Origin: Prevotella melaninogenica
Lineage (GTDB): Bacteria; Bacteroidota; Bacteroidia; Bacteroidales; Bacteroidaceae
NCBI RefSeq assembly: GCF_018127965.1
Contig: NZ_CP072350.1
Span: forward strand, 62,001-126,000
Direction of reading: 5' to 3'
DNA length: 64,000 nt
Shown piece after piece: positions 27,811 to 36,945 of this stretch; the first letter of the stretch is position 1; each line of letters begins with the position of its first letter. A model generated the notes under the pieces. That model was not told the DNA's origin. It ran no database searches and saw nothing but the letters and a program-made list of their open reading frames with translations. The translations under genes were made by a program, and so were the position numbers.

Positions 27811-28623
27811 ATGAGAAAATTCTGTTTAAAGATTCACCGTTGGTTTGCTTTACCATTAGGCGTAATAATGGCTATTTTGTGCTTCAGTGGTCTGGCAATA
27901 CTGCTAATAAAAGACCTCGCACCCCTCTTTGACATGAATGCCAAAGAGATGCCAATCTATACAATGGTAGTACGACTGCACCGTTGGCTCTTTATGAAAC
28001 CTGAGAATGCACATGAGGGTGGACAGTCACTTGAACGCATCCTTACAGCCGTGTCAGCAATCTGTATGTCAATCGTATTGTTATCGGGTGTTGTCATCTG
28101 GTGGCCAAAGACCAAGAAGGCGTTGAAAACTCGTTTGACCGTCAGCACTAACAAGGGTTTCCGTCGCTTTGTTTACGACTCTCACGTATCATTAGGTATC
28201 TATGTCTTTATCTTCCTTTTCCTCATGGCACTCACAGGTCCTGTCTTCTCTTTCGGCTGGTACAGAGCGGGAATGTCGAAACTCTTCGGTCAGCCTATGC
28301 CACCAAAGGAAATGAAGATGCAACAGCCTAAAGATGGAATGAAGCAGGGCGGAACAAACGATAAAGCTTTTGCACCTACGGACGCGAGTCAGATGAAAGG
28401 ACAACCACAAGCACACAAGGAGGGAGCAAAAGACATGAAAGGCGATCAGCATGGTAAGAAGCCAAAGGGCGGTATGCTCTTTAAGCAGTTACACACAGGA
28501 ACATGGGGCGGATGGTTCTCACGCGTTCTCTATGCTATCGCAGCCCTTATCGGTGGCTTCCTCCCTATTAGTGGTTACTATATGTGGTGGAAGAGAAGAA
28601 GTGCTAAGAAGAAAAAAGCATAA
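27811..28623 (+). CDS. PepSY-associated transmembrane protein
   Basis: A 270-residue membrane protein of the PepSY_TM group. The first helix carries the family start (RKFCLKIHRWFALPLGVIMAILCFSG). Further helices lie around residues 85-105, 130-155 and 240-260, with conserved His and Trp residues. Between helices 3 and 4 lies a hydrophilic segment of about 60 residues rich in Met, Lys and Gln (MPPKEMKMQQPKDGMKQGG, MKGDQHGKKPKGG). Relatives accompany iron or flavin-linked reductases in the envelope; a metal-related role is inferred. It is shorter than the common 350-500-residue members. Confidence 0.8.
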   Translation: MRKFCLKIHRWFALPLGVIMAILCFSGLAILLIKDLAPLFDMNAKEMPIYTMVVRLHRWLFMKPENAHEGGQSLERILTAVSAICMSIVLLSGVVIWWPKTKKALKTRLTVSTNKGFRRFVYDSHVSLGIYVFIFLFLMALTGPVFSFGWYRAGMSKLFGQPMPPKEMKMQQPKDGMKQGGTNDKAFAPTDASQMKGQPQAHKEGAKDMKGDQHGKKPKGGMLFKQLHTGTWGGWFSRVLYAIAALIGGFLPISGYYMWWKRRSAKKKKA

Positions 28624-28645
28624 AACATAATCATCATATATCACA

Positions 28646-28701
28646 AGTCCATTGATTGTATTCGGTTGATTAACCTACAGAATACCATCAATGGGCTTTT
28701 A
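28646..28701 (+). terminator. Terminator of the PepSY gene
   Basis: CCATTGAT (28649-28656) pairs with ATCAATGG (28687-28694), followed by GCTTTT. The loop is long. Confidence 0.55.
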
Positions 28702-28826
28702 CGTTTATCCTTCAACGAAGCACTTACCTAAATGTACAGACAAACTCCCAACTGCATTCATCCACTCACAGAGGATTAAACAACCAATATTATGTAAAGA
28801 TTATTCAAACTACTAAAAAACAACTA

Positions 28827-28936
28827 ACGCCCAATTAGACTCGAATTAAGCCTTAATTGGCTTTCAAAAGATGCCCTTTTGAGGTCTAACTAACGCCCTT
28901 TAAGAGTCTAAAAGATGCCCTTTTCAAATCGTATTT
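28827..28936 (+). repeat. 22-bp-unit dispersed element, copy E
   Basis: Five 22-bp units start at 28827, 28849, 28871, 28893 and 28915, exactly 110 bases. The tail CTCTGATTATCTGACCGTTA(CAA) runs to about 28967. It lies downstream of the PepSY gene. Confidence 0.85.
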
Positions 28937-29033
28937 GTAAGACTCTGATTATCTGACCGTTACAAAACCCCATTTTTAGAGCAATTTTCTATAAACAAAA
29001 GGCTTACAGAAGGCTCATTCTGTAATTATTTTT

Positions 29034-29376
29034 GGGTCTTCAGGATTTTGGAGTGATAAGGTTTGCCACTTGTGTTTAGAGTTTGCAGCAATGTCACACG
29101 GAGGCACGGAGAGGACGGAGGATTATTAAAACAAAGCAATGGAAGTAACGAAGGCACCGTCGGTGCATAGAGCGACGGAGCTTGTTTGCCAATTCTATTA
29201 GCAATTTATATACAAAGCGTTTACCTCAAAATTGTTATCAAGAATCTGTACGCTATACCTCCGTCGCTCTTTGTGCCGTCGGCACCTCCGTGACATAGCA
29301 TTACCTCCGTCTCTCCGTTACTCCGTGTGCCGATTATATAAGACTTTTAGTTATCACTCCATATTTCGGAAGAACC
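29034..29376. mobile_element. ISL3-type MITE, copy 2 (intact)
   Basis: A 343-bp non-coding element with 26-bp inverted ends (left GGGTCTTCAGG..., right end complementary to GGTTCTTCCGAAATATGGAG) and a perfect 8-bp target duplication TTATTTTT at 29026-29033 and 29377-29384. The ends match those of the ISL3 transposon at 39553-40866, which also makes 8-bp duplications. The interior has paired 'acggagg/cctccgt' segments and no frame of note. Confidence 0.88.
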
Positions 29377-29523
29377 TTATTTTTCACAGTCCACAAAACC
29401 CAATAAACCATAACTAATAATCAAAATTATGTAATCTTTATTAGGGATAAGAAAACCTAATCACACAAAAAATCAACAATAAATTACTTATAAATGAGTA
29501 TTGCCACCTTAACAAGAAGCCAG

Positions 29524-29531
29524 TACCTTTG
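29524..29531 (+). promoter_or_regulatory. Promoter element before a possible short transcript
   Basis: TACCTTTG (TAnnTTTG) about 32 bases before a 41-codon frame. The nearest large gene is over 370 bases further and has its own promoter. Confidence 0.4.
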
Positions 29532-29562
29532 CACTCGAAAATTTTTACAGACCGTAATAATA

Positions 29563-29688
29563 ATGATGTTATATAAAATATTAAATAAGGTGATGAGGTT
29601 GGCGGAAGACTTGACCTGCCGAAAAGTAAATCAGAAATATGTGTTAAAAGAACATATTTGTATTTATTTACATGTGTGTATAAGATGA
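29563..29688 (+). CDS. Possible 41-residue peptide
   Basis: A frame starting MMLYKILNKVMRLAEDLTCR and ending YLHVCIR, basic with an amphipathic start. The only support is a well-placed -7 element upstream. The transcript could equally be a small RNA. I do not recognise it. Confidence 0.25.
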   Translation: MMLYKILNKVMRLAEDLTCRKVNQKYVLKEHICIYLHVCIR

Positions 29689-29731
29689 AAAATAAAGAAC
29701 AAATGATTAGTTTATTTTAACCAAATCCACT

Positions 29732-29761
29732 TGCTTTTGTTCTTATCAAATAGTATATTTG
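29732..29761 (+). promoter_or_regulatory. Promoter of the BACON/subtilase operon
   Basis: TTG (29732-29734), a 19-20 base spacer and TATATTTG (29754-29761). A leader of about 140 bases precedes the first gene. Confidence 0.6.
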
Positions 29762-29906
29762 CGGCAGATAATCTAATTTGGCGCGAATAAGATAAATACC
29801 ATCATTTAAAGCTTTTACTCATTATTAAATACCAGACAAAGAAATATTTTTCTTTTAAAAAAGTCTAATCAATATTATATTTTATCTAATAAAAACCTTG
29901 AAGAGT

Positions 29907-31526
29907 ATGGAATTAAAAAAGACACTCTACTCCCTAATGTTAGGCGGCATTCTTCTTTGCTTGTTCTCATGTGCAAAGGAAGACGAATTTGAAATGCCAA
30001 CACTGGTGCTTTCTGAAAACAGCATTGCCTTTGATAAAGGCGTAAGTGAAAGAAACATTAGTGTAACAACAAATCAAAACAGCTGGATTGCATCGTCTCC
30101 ACAGGAAGGCGACTGGCTCTCGCTGGTTCAGGACGGTAACGTACTGAAGGTGAAGGTAACTGAAAACAAGATTGGAACAGAGCGCACAAGCTATGTACTC
30201 GTTAACGCCAACGGCGCATCTGGTAAGATTGCTGTGACTCAGAGCGCAGCTGACGTAACGCTTGACGTGGTTCCAAATGCTATCTATCTGCCACAGACAG
30301 GTGGTGAGAAGACGATTGACATTACGACGAATTCGTCTGTCTATGACGTAACAACCAGCGAAGAAGTTAGTTGGCTAAAGATTGTCAAATCGGAGGAAGA
30401 AATCAAACTGATAGCTGAGCGTAACGATACCTATCAGAAGCGTGAGGTGAAACTTTACGCCAAGAGCGGTAGTGTTATCCGTGAGATTGTTGTTTCTCAG
30501 TCGGGTATTCAACGCTACCTCCTCCCTATTCACCCTGGTGTACCACAGGACGAGCATAAGATTATGGACTTTGAGTTGGGTCGTGGTAGCTACCTGCGCG
30601 AGTATCAAACAGCTATGCCAGCTTATGGACTTGAGGAGACTTACACCTTTATCACTGCTTCGCCTATCTTTACTTTGATTCAGTATTGTAGCTCTGATGG
30701 TATTAATCCGTCACAGATTATCATGATTGGTGATGGAAGAAAAGCTATTGATGCCGTGAAGGACAAGGCTTTCGATAAGTTCTTGACTGACAATGGTTAT
30801 GTACGCAGCAACTCTCAGTCTGACAGAGAATATACCAATGATAAGGATTTGCTCTCATTGAAGGTTTATATATCAGAAAAGGAGAACAACGAAGGAGTTA
30901 ACCTCACTTTCACACCTATCATGAAGCAGAATGGCGAATACAAGACTTTCAGCAAGTTACCATTCTATCCTCTTGAGCTTCTGCAGAAAGACAACGTGAA
31001 GTTGGCACAGATTGAACAATACGAGCAGAAGGCTGGTAGTACAGAAGAAGAGCGTAGCCTCAACGAACATAAGAATACTGAGGTTTCACAGATTCAGTAT
31101 AAACTGAAGCCAAGTACAGACCCTTCTGCAGCCTACGGACGTATTCACATCTTCTATACAACAGACAAGGATGGTGATGCACCAGACAATTTGGGTAGTG
31201 TTCAGATTGGTGCATTACTCTTCAAAGACACCAACCTCGGTGTATGGAAGTATGGTACTAAATGGGTTGCAACCAAAGAAATCAAGAAGGTATTGGGTGA
31301 TGAGGGCTTCTCTTTCCTCCGCACATCAGGCAACAACCACTTCTTTGTACGTGAAAGCGACCACTTGGTTATTGATGTTACCTGCGTGTTAGATAACAAC
31401 GCACCTGTACTCGCATTGCTTTACAGCTACGATCCATCCGTATCGGGTGCAAGTAGTAAAGCCGTAAAGGCACAGGCCAAGATGATTAGAAACTTCGCTG
31501 CTGCCAAGAAGGCTTTGAAGTTCTAA
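29907..31526 (+). CDS. BACON-domain lipoprotein (first of a tandem pair)
   Basis: A 539-residue surface-type lipoprotein with a lipobox ending at Cys22 (CLFSC). Two BACON-like beta domains follow: about 30-115 (LVLSENSIAFDKGVSERNIS, TSYVLVNANGASGKIAVTQS) and 118-205 (AIYLPQTGGEKTIDITTNSS, VIREIVVSQSG). A larger C-terminal region of unknown fold follows. BACON domains in Bacteroidota bind carbohydrate or mucin or act as spacers. It is followed by a paralogue of the same architecture and by a secreted subtilase, so it may present, dock or inhibit that protease. The ATG at 29907 is chosen over an upstream TTG. Confidence 0.85.
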   Translation: MELKKTLYSLMLGGILLCLFSCAKEDEFEMPTLVLSENSIAFDKGVSERNISVTTNQNSWIASSPQEGDWLSLVQDGNVLKVKVTENKIGTERTSYVLVNANGASGKIAVTQSAADVTLDVVPNAIYLPQTGGEKTIDITTNSSVYDVTTSEEVSWLKIVKSEEEIKLIAERNDTYQKREVKLYAKSGSVIREIVVSQSGIQRYLLPIHPGVPQDEHKIMDFELGRGSYLREYQTAMPAYGLEETYTFITASPIFTLIQYCSSDGINPSQIIMIGDGRKAIDAVKDKAFDKFLTDNGYVRSNSQSDREYTNDKDLLSLKVYISEKENNEGVNLTFTPIMKQNGEYKTFSKLPFYPLELLQKDNVKLAQIEQYEQKAGSTEEERSLNEHKNTEVSQIQYKLKPSTDPSAAYGRIHIFYTTDKDGDAPDNLGSVQIGALLFKDTNLGVWKYGTKWVATKEIKKVLGDEGFSFLRTSGNNHFFVRESDHLVIDVTCVLDNNAPVLALLYSYDPSVSGASSKAVKAQAKMIRNFAAAKKALKF

Positions 31527-31562
31527 GCAAATTGTTATACCTTATTTAAATAATTACATGAT

Positions 31563-33164
31563 ATGCGTATAATCAATATACATAAGCTGCTGCAGTTCTC
31601 CTTACTATGCCTATTATTAGGAATAGCGGTTGGATGTGCTGAGAATGACAGCTTTGACCAGCCCTATCTGAATGTTTCGGAGAAGGAAATAACCTTTTCT
31701 AATCAGGTAGGTGAGAAGACAATTACCGTAAACACGAACTGTAAGGAGTGGATAGCTACGACACCGAAGGCGTGGGTACACCTTTCACAAAGTGGAAACG
31801 AGATTGCTGTACACGTTGATCCTAATACAACAGGAATGGAGAGAAGTAGCTATATCCTTGTTGATGGTGGACTGGCAGTACAGAAAATCATGGTAAGACA
31901 GAGTGCTGCTGATATCACATTAAACTTAAATAATGGTGAGGTAATTCTGCCACAGGCAGGTGGTACAACAACTGTCGACTTGAAGTTGGATGCTACTTCC
32001 TATGACCTTACACAGAATGAGCAGCCAGAGTGGATGCAGGTTATCAAGAAAAAGCATGGATTGAAGTTTATTTCTAAGCCTAATTATAGCACTACGGAAA
32101 GAACTACAAAGCTGACAATAGCCTTTGCAGGAAAGAACCATGAGGTGGTTGTTAAGCAGCCAGGCGTAGCTACTTTTATCTTGGCTTGTAACCCAGGTAA
32201 TCCTTATAGTCTGCATAAGATGATGGACTATGAGTATCGCCGTGGTAGTTTCTTGACGGAATATGGCGGTCCTGACGAGGTAAATGGCATCTTTGAAGAG
32301 AGTTACTTCTTCAAGACTCCATCGCCTTTGTTCAAAGACGTTGTCTATGTACATGATACAAAGCACTCTGTTCCAACACGTATCTACACACGTTCGCTGA
32401 CAAGAGAGGGTGTTAACGCTGTTAAGTCGCAGGCTTTCCAAGAGTTTATGAGAGCCAATGGATATACAAGGGACGAGAAAGACACGAATCATTACGTCAA
32501 TATAAAGGAAGCTTTCACGATGGATGTAGACATTAGAGAGGAGAATAATAGCGTTGTGTTATTCTTCTATCAGATGCACACACAAGACCGTAGCTACCCT
32601 ACCTTTAGTAGTCTTGACCTTGGTCCTGTTGACCTTTTGAACAAAACTGACAAGAAGATAAGTGATGTCGAAGCTTATGAGACAGGTAAGAACAGTGAGG
32701 AAATGAAGCGACAAATGTCTAAGAGTAATGAGGTTGAAGCTATTCTCTACAAGACAAATGACCCTACATTGATTGCTCGTACTTACTTCTTCTATCTTCA
32801 TAATGATGCCGCTGTACCACAAGAGAAGGCTGGAAGCGTTGAGCAATACAGTTTATTCTACAGCCAACCAAACTTAGGAATATGGCAGTATGGTAATGAA
32901 TGGTTCGTAACCCATGAGTTCGACAAACTGCTTACTGCAAACAACTTTGAGTTCGTTGGCTACAATGGTAAGCATCATGTCTATGCACGTCGTTCTGACT
33001 ATCTGACCTTAGCAATCTCTGGTGGAGAATATGCTGACGTCAATAATGGTAAGGCAGTCATGCAAATTACTGTTCTATACAAGCCAACTGTCTTTGCCGG
33101 AAGTAAAGAACAGCGACTGGCTAAGGTAGAACGTATGCTCAAACAATACAATCCAAAGAAATAA
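31563..33164 (+). CDS. BACON-domain lipoprotein (second of a tandem pair)
   Basis: A 533-residue paralogue of the preceding protein: lipobox IAVGC (Cys25), two BACON-like domains (LNVSEKEITFSNQVGEKTIT, ILVDGGLAVQKIMVRQS; EVILPQAGGTTTVDLKLD) and the same C-terminal region, including MMDYEYRRGSFLTEYG versus KIMDFELGRGSYLREY and the shared LGIWQYGNEWFVTHEF/LGVWKYGTKWVATKEI. The pair arose by duplication with considerable divergence. It is 15 bases from the subtilase start. Probably anchored at the outer membrane facing out; exact job unknown. Confidence 0.85.
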   Translation: MRIINIHKLLQFSLLCLLLGIAVGCAENDSFDQPYLNVSEKEITFSNQVGEKTITVNTNCKEWIATTPKAWVHLSQSGNEIAVHVDPNTTGMERSSYILVDGGLAVQKIMVRQSAADITLNLNNGEVILPQAGGTTTVDLKLDATSYDLTQNEQPEWMQVIKKKHGLKFISKPNYSTTERTTKLTIAFAGKNHEVVVKQPGVATFILACNPGNPYSLHKMMDYEYRRGSFLTEYGGPDEVNGIFEESYFFKTPSPLFKDVVYVHDTKHSVPTRIYTRSLTREGVNAVKSQAFQEFMRANGYTRDEKDTNHYVNIKEAFTMDVDIREENNSVVLFFYQMHTQDRSYPTFSSLDLGPVDLLNKTDKKISDVEAYETGKNSEEMKRQMSKSNEVEAILYKTNDPTLIARTYFFYLHNDAAVPQEKAGSVEQYSLFYSQPNLGIWQYGNEWFVTHEFDKLLTANNFEFVGYNGKHHVYARRSDYLTLAISGGEYADVNNGKAVMQITVLYKPTVFAGSKEQRLAKVERMLKQYNPKK

Positions 33165-33179
33165 AATAAAGGAACATTG

Positions 33180-35936
33180 ATGAGAAAATCGATTATATAT
33201 CTATGTGCGTGTGCGCTCTCTGGCATGATGGTTACTACCTCATGCCAGGATAACTTGGACTCGGATGCGGGCGTTTCCAACACACGCTCTGTCAATATTG
33301 ACAAAGACCTTTTTGCCATAAAAGGCTGTATTAACGTGAAGTTGGCAAAGGGTACAAACCAAGCTATTCCTACAACACGTAGTGGTAGTGTGGAAATGCA
33401 GAGCGTCCCATCGGCTATGACTTCTGCAATGCAGTATTCTGGGGCTTATAAAATGGAAAGAGCCTTTAAGCCAGCAGGTATCTATGAAGCACGAACCGTA
33501 GCTGAAGGACTCGACCGTTGGTACACAATCTATTTTGATAAGAGCAAAGATGTGGGGGCTGTATTAGATCAATTCAAGAAAGCTGAAGGTGTTGAATGTG
33601 CTGAACGAGTACTACCAATGGCAAGACCAACGGTTAAGATGACTCCTTATAGCGCTCCTGAAGCAAGCATGCAGGGTACAGGAAGCAACTTTGACGACCC
33701 TCTTCTTGCGAAACAGTGGCATTACTACAACAACGGTACTATAAATCCACGTGCAGTAAAAGGGGCTGACTGTAATGTTAAACCTGTTTGGGAAAAGTAC
33801 ACAACAGGTAAGAAAAACGTTATTGTAGCCGTTGTCGATGGTGGTATTGACATCACCCACGAGGACTTGAAAGACAATCTTTATGTCAACGAAAAGGAGA
33901 AGAACGGTCAACCTAACGTCGATGATGACGGCAATGGCTTTGTTGATGACATCTATGGTTACAACTTTGTGACTGCTAAAGACGTCGTTGGCGGTACTAT
34001 CGAACCCGATGATGGTGGACACGGAACCCACGTTGCGGGTACTGTTGCTGCTCGCAACAACAACGGAAAGGGTGTGGCTGGTATCGCAGGTGGCGATGGT
34101 TCGCCAGATAGTGGTGTACGCTTGTTGAGCTGTCAGATATTTAGAAACAAAGACGAGCAGGGCGATGCGGCTGCTGCCATTAAGTATGCAGCTGACAATG
34201 GGGCTGTTATCTGTCAGAACTCATGGGGATATTCGTCTGCTGCAAATGTCACAGCTATGCCTCAGTTACTGAAAGAAGCAGTCGACTACTTCATCAAGAT
34301 GGCGGGTTGTGATGCTAACGGCAACCAGCGTCCAGACTCTCCAATGAAGGGTGGTGTGGTAATGTTCGCTGCTGGTAATGAGAACAAAGAGTTCTCTGCT
34401 TACCCTGCTTGTTATGCTCCGACGGTTTCTGTCGCTGCAATGGCATGGGACTTCAGTAAGGCAAGTTATAGTAATTACGCAAAATGGGTGACCATTACGG
34501 CTCCAGGTGGTGATCAAGACCGCTTCGGAACAGAGGCTGGCGTATTGAGTACTGTACCAAAGAAGAAGGTTGCATCAGGTTATGCTTACTTCCAAGGAAC
34601 ATCAATGGCATGCCCACACGTGTCAGGTATCGCAGCACTCATCGCCTCTTACTTCGGTCGTCAGGGCTTTACAAATGAAGAACTAAAGTCACGTTTGATT
34701 ACTGCTTACCGTCCTTATAACATCGATGAACAAAACCCAACCTACAAAGGTAAGTTAGGTAAGGGTTATATTGATGCCGAAGCAGCCTTTGAATCAGACA
34801 CAAAGATTGCCCCAGAGAAGGTGGGAACCCTTACGCTCAAGCCTGACTTCGTAGACATCAATGCGGAGTGGAGCATCGCTAAGGACGAGGATAAGACCGC
34901 AGCCTTCTATCGACTCTACATTGCTCAGGGTGAATTGACTGCCGATAAACTCAAGGACATGACCTACAGAGAGATCAATGGTATGGGTCATAGCTTGGGT
35001 GAGACACTTAAGTATGACTTTGATGACTTGAAGGACAACACTACCTATAGCGTTGCTGTTGTAGCAGTAGACCGTTGGGGCAACCTTTCTGAACCTATGA
35101 TTCAGAAGTGTACGACCCGACTCAACCATGCTCCAGAGGCGACAAACTTCCCAACAGAGGCGATAGAGGTCATGGAGAACGATCGTAAGTCTTTCTCTTT
35201 CAACGTTGCTGACCCTGATGGTCACAACTGGGACATCAAGGCTACGGGTGAAACAAAGGGCGTTTCTTACACTGTGAAGGGCAATACTGTGATCGTCAAC
35301 CTCGTTCCTGTGCTCGAAGCTGGTAGTTACAACTGCATCTTTGTACTCTCAGATGACTTAGGCGCAAAGGCTGAGAAGAGTTTTACATTTAAGATTGTGA
35401 AGTACATCCCACCACAGTTAACAAAGCCTTTCGAGAACTATATCATTGGATTGGACGAGGGAATTGTAACGATTCCATTGACAGGTCATTACACACATAG
35501 TAGCAACACTCAGCTTACTTACAAAGCCACAGCTGCCAATGGTAGTATCGCTGCAGCTACTATCCACAATGACAACCTTCAGTTAAAGGGTATGGCAAAG
35601 GGTGTTACACGCATCAGCATCGCTGCTACAGATGGTCGTGAGACATCTTCTGATGGTTCTTTCCAAGTACGAGTTGTTGAAAAGAAGTCGGCTCCTGTCT
35701 ATGCCGTCTACCCTATTCCAGTACAAAGAGACATCCATGCCCTACTCAATCCAGAGGTGAAACAGGTTGAACTCGTTATCAGTTCTACTGTGGGTGAGCG
35801 TCTGATGAAGGCTACTGTGACTCCAGATAAGAACAACGTAGCCACACTTGACCTTTCTAAACTGAACCCTGGAACGTATAAGCTGACCGTATATACCAGT
35901 AAGGGCAACCATACCCAGATGTTCATTAAACGATAA
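33180..35936 (+). CDS. T9SS-exported S8 (subtilisin-like) peptidase
   Basis: A 918-residue secreted protease. A lipoprotein-like signal (VTTSC, Cys22) and a propeptide (about 40-160) precede the S8 catalytic domain with Asp220 (VIVAVVDGGID), His281 (GGHGTHVAGT), the oxyanion Asn400 (FAAGNE) and Ser475 (GTSMACPHVSG). Fibronectin III-like and cadherin-like repeats follow. The last 75 residues form a type IX secretion sorting domain (YPIPVQRDIHALLNPEVKQV, LDLSKLNPGTYKLTVYTSKG, ending MFIKR). It should be exported by T9SS and released or attached at the surface. It sits between BACON lipoproteins and a PorV-like barrel in one operon. Confidence 0.93.
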   Translation: MRKSIIYLCACALSGMMVTTSCQDNLDSDAGVSNTRSVNIDKDLFAIKGCINVKLAKGTNQAIPTTRSGSVEMQSVPSAMTSAMQYSGAYKMERAFKPAGIYEARTVAEGLDRWYTIYFDKSKDVGAVLDQFKKAEGVECAERVLPMARPTVKMTPYSAPEASMQGTGSNFDDPLLAKQWHYYNNGTINPRAVKGADCNVKPVWEKYTTGKKNVIVAVVDGGIDITHEDLKDNLYVNEKEKNGQPNVDDDGNGFVDDIYGYNFVTAKDVVGGTIEPDDGGHGTHVAGTVAARNNNGKGVAGIAGGDGSPDSGVRLLSCQIFRNKDEQGDAAAAIKYAADNGAVICQNSWGYSSAANVTAMPQLLKEAVDYFIKMAGCDANGNQRPDSPMKGGVVMFAAGNENKEFSAYPACYAPTVSVAAMAWDFSKASYSNYAKWVTITAPGGDQDRFGTEAGVLSTVPKKKVASGYAYFQGTSMACPHVSGIAALIASYFGRQGFTNEELKSRLITAYRPYNIDEQNPTYKGKLGKGYIDAEAAFESDTKIAPEKVGTLTLKPDFVDINAEWSIAKDEDKTAAFYRLYIAQGELTADKLKDMTYREINGMGHSLGETLKYDFDDLKDNTTYSVAVVAVDRWGNLSEPMIQKCTTRLNHAPEATNFPTEAIEVMENDRKSFSFNVADPDGHNWDIKATGETKGVSYTVKGNTVIVNLVPVLEAGSYNCIFVLSDDLGAKAEKSFTFKIVKYIPPQLTKPFENYIIGLDEGIVTIPLTGHYTHSSNTQLTYKATAANGSIAAATIHNDNLQLKGMAKGVTRISIAATDGRETSSDGSFQVRVVEKKSAPVYAVYPIPVQRDIHALLNPEVKQVELVISSTVGERLMKATVTPDKNNVATLDLSKLNPGTYKLTVYTSKGNHTQMFIKR

Positions 35937-35947
35937 ACACAACAAGT

Positions 35948-36901
35948 ATGAATACAAAACATATCATTCTCATGGCTTGCGCAGCACTTCTCGATGCTAC
36001 GCAGGCTAATGCTCAGGGACAAGATCTCTCGATATTAACAGCAAATACCGATGCCCGAACAGCCGCCATGGGTAATGCTTCGGCTGCTGCAGAGGGCATG
36101 TATCTATACAATAACCCAGCTGCTATCTTCGCAACGGATAAGAAGTTCACCGCAGATGCTTCTGCCTCTCTCTTTGAAAAGGCAGAGGGTGCCGATGGAA
36201 CCTTCGGTATTTACGCCCTTTCTGCTGGCTATAAGTTGGCTAAGCGTCATGCTGTCTTCGCTGGTTTCCGTTATGCTGGAGGACTAAGTCTAAAGGGTTC
36301 CGACCTCTTGGGCAATCCAACCAAAGACTATAAGCCTTATAACTGGACCCTCGACTTGGGTTATACCTATTTCTTAGGTAAAGGATTCGCTGCCTACGCA
36401 ACAGGAAGTCTTATCTATAGTCATCTCTCTAAGAATGCTACAGGTGCTGCTTTCAGCGTGGGTGGAGCCTATCAAAACAACGAGTTGACCCTTGCCAACA
36501 AACCAGCCAAGCTCATGCTCGATGCGAAGGTGGGCGCTATTGGTCCTCAACTCGACTATGGTAACAAACACAAGACGACACTCCCAACCTATCTTGCCGT
36601 AGGTGGTGCGCTGTCTGTTGATGTAGCTGAGAAGCATCAAGTTGCTGCAGCCTTGTCTTCTCGTTACTTCTTCCAACCTTCAGAGACTAAACTCTTTATG
36701 CTTGGTGGTGGACTTGAATACACCTATAACAAGATGGTATCAGTACGTGCAGGCTATGAGTATGGTGACCACGACCTTAGCCATGTCACTATGGGAGCGG
36801 GCTTCAAGTATCACGGATTACGTTTGAACGGAGCTTACAACCTGAAAACAGCAGATACAGGAAGCAGCTACTGCACCATAGGTGTTGGCTACGACTTCTA
36901 A
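35948..36901 (+). CDS. PorV/PorQ-like outer-membrane barrel
   Basis: A 317-residue outer-membrane beta-barrel with a signal peptide (ending TQANAQGQ). The mature start SILTANTDARTAAMGNASAA resembles the N-terminal plug segment of PorV/PorQ-type FadL-like proteins, which shuttle T9SS cargo. Alternating beta strands follow to a C-terminal TIGVGYDF. It starts 11 bases after the subtilase stop, so it could be a dedicated partner for that cargo. Core PorV genes normally lie with other por genes, so this is probably a paralogue. Confidence 0.75.
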   Translation: MNTKHIILMACAALLDATQANAQGQDLSILTANTDARTAAMGNASAAAEGMYLYNNPAAIFATDKKFTADASASLFEKAEGADGTFGIYALSAGYKLAKRHAVFAGFRYAGGLSLKGSDLLGNPTKDYKPYNWTLDLGYTYFLGKGFAAYATGSLIYSHLSKNATGAAFSVGGAYQNNELTLANKPAKLMLDAKVGAIGPQLDYGNKHKTTLPTYLAVGGALSVDVAEKHQVAAALSSRYFFQPSETKLFMLGGGLEYTYNKMVSVRAGYEYGDHDLSHVTMGAGFKYHGLRLNGAYNLKTADTGSSYCTIGVGYDF

Positions 36902-36945
36902 AACAAGGACAAACAAAACAAAATATTTAATCAAAAGTAACAGTT

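Noticed and set aside
29034..29376. Structured RNA gene in the repeated 'cctccgt' region
   Set aside because: Perfect 8-bp target duplication and ISL3-like ends explain it as a MITE; no promoter or terminator was seen.
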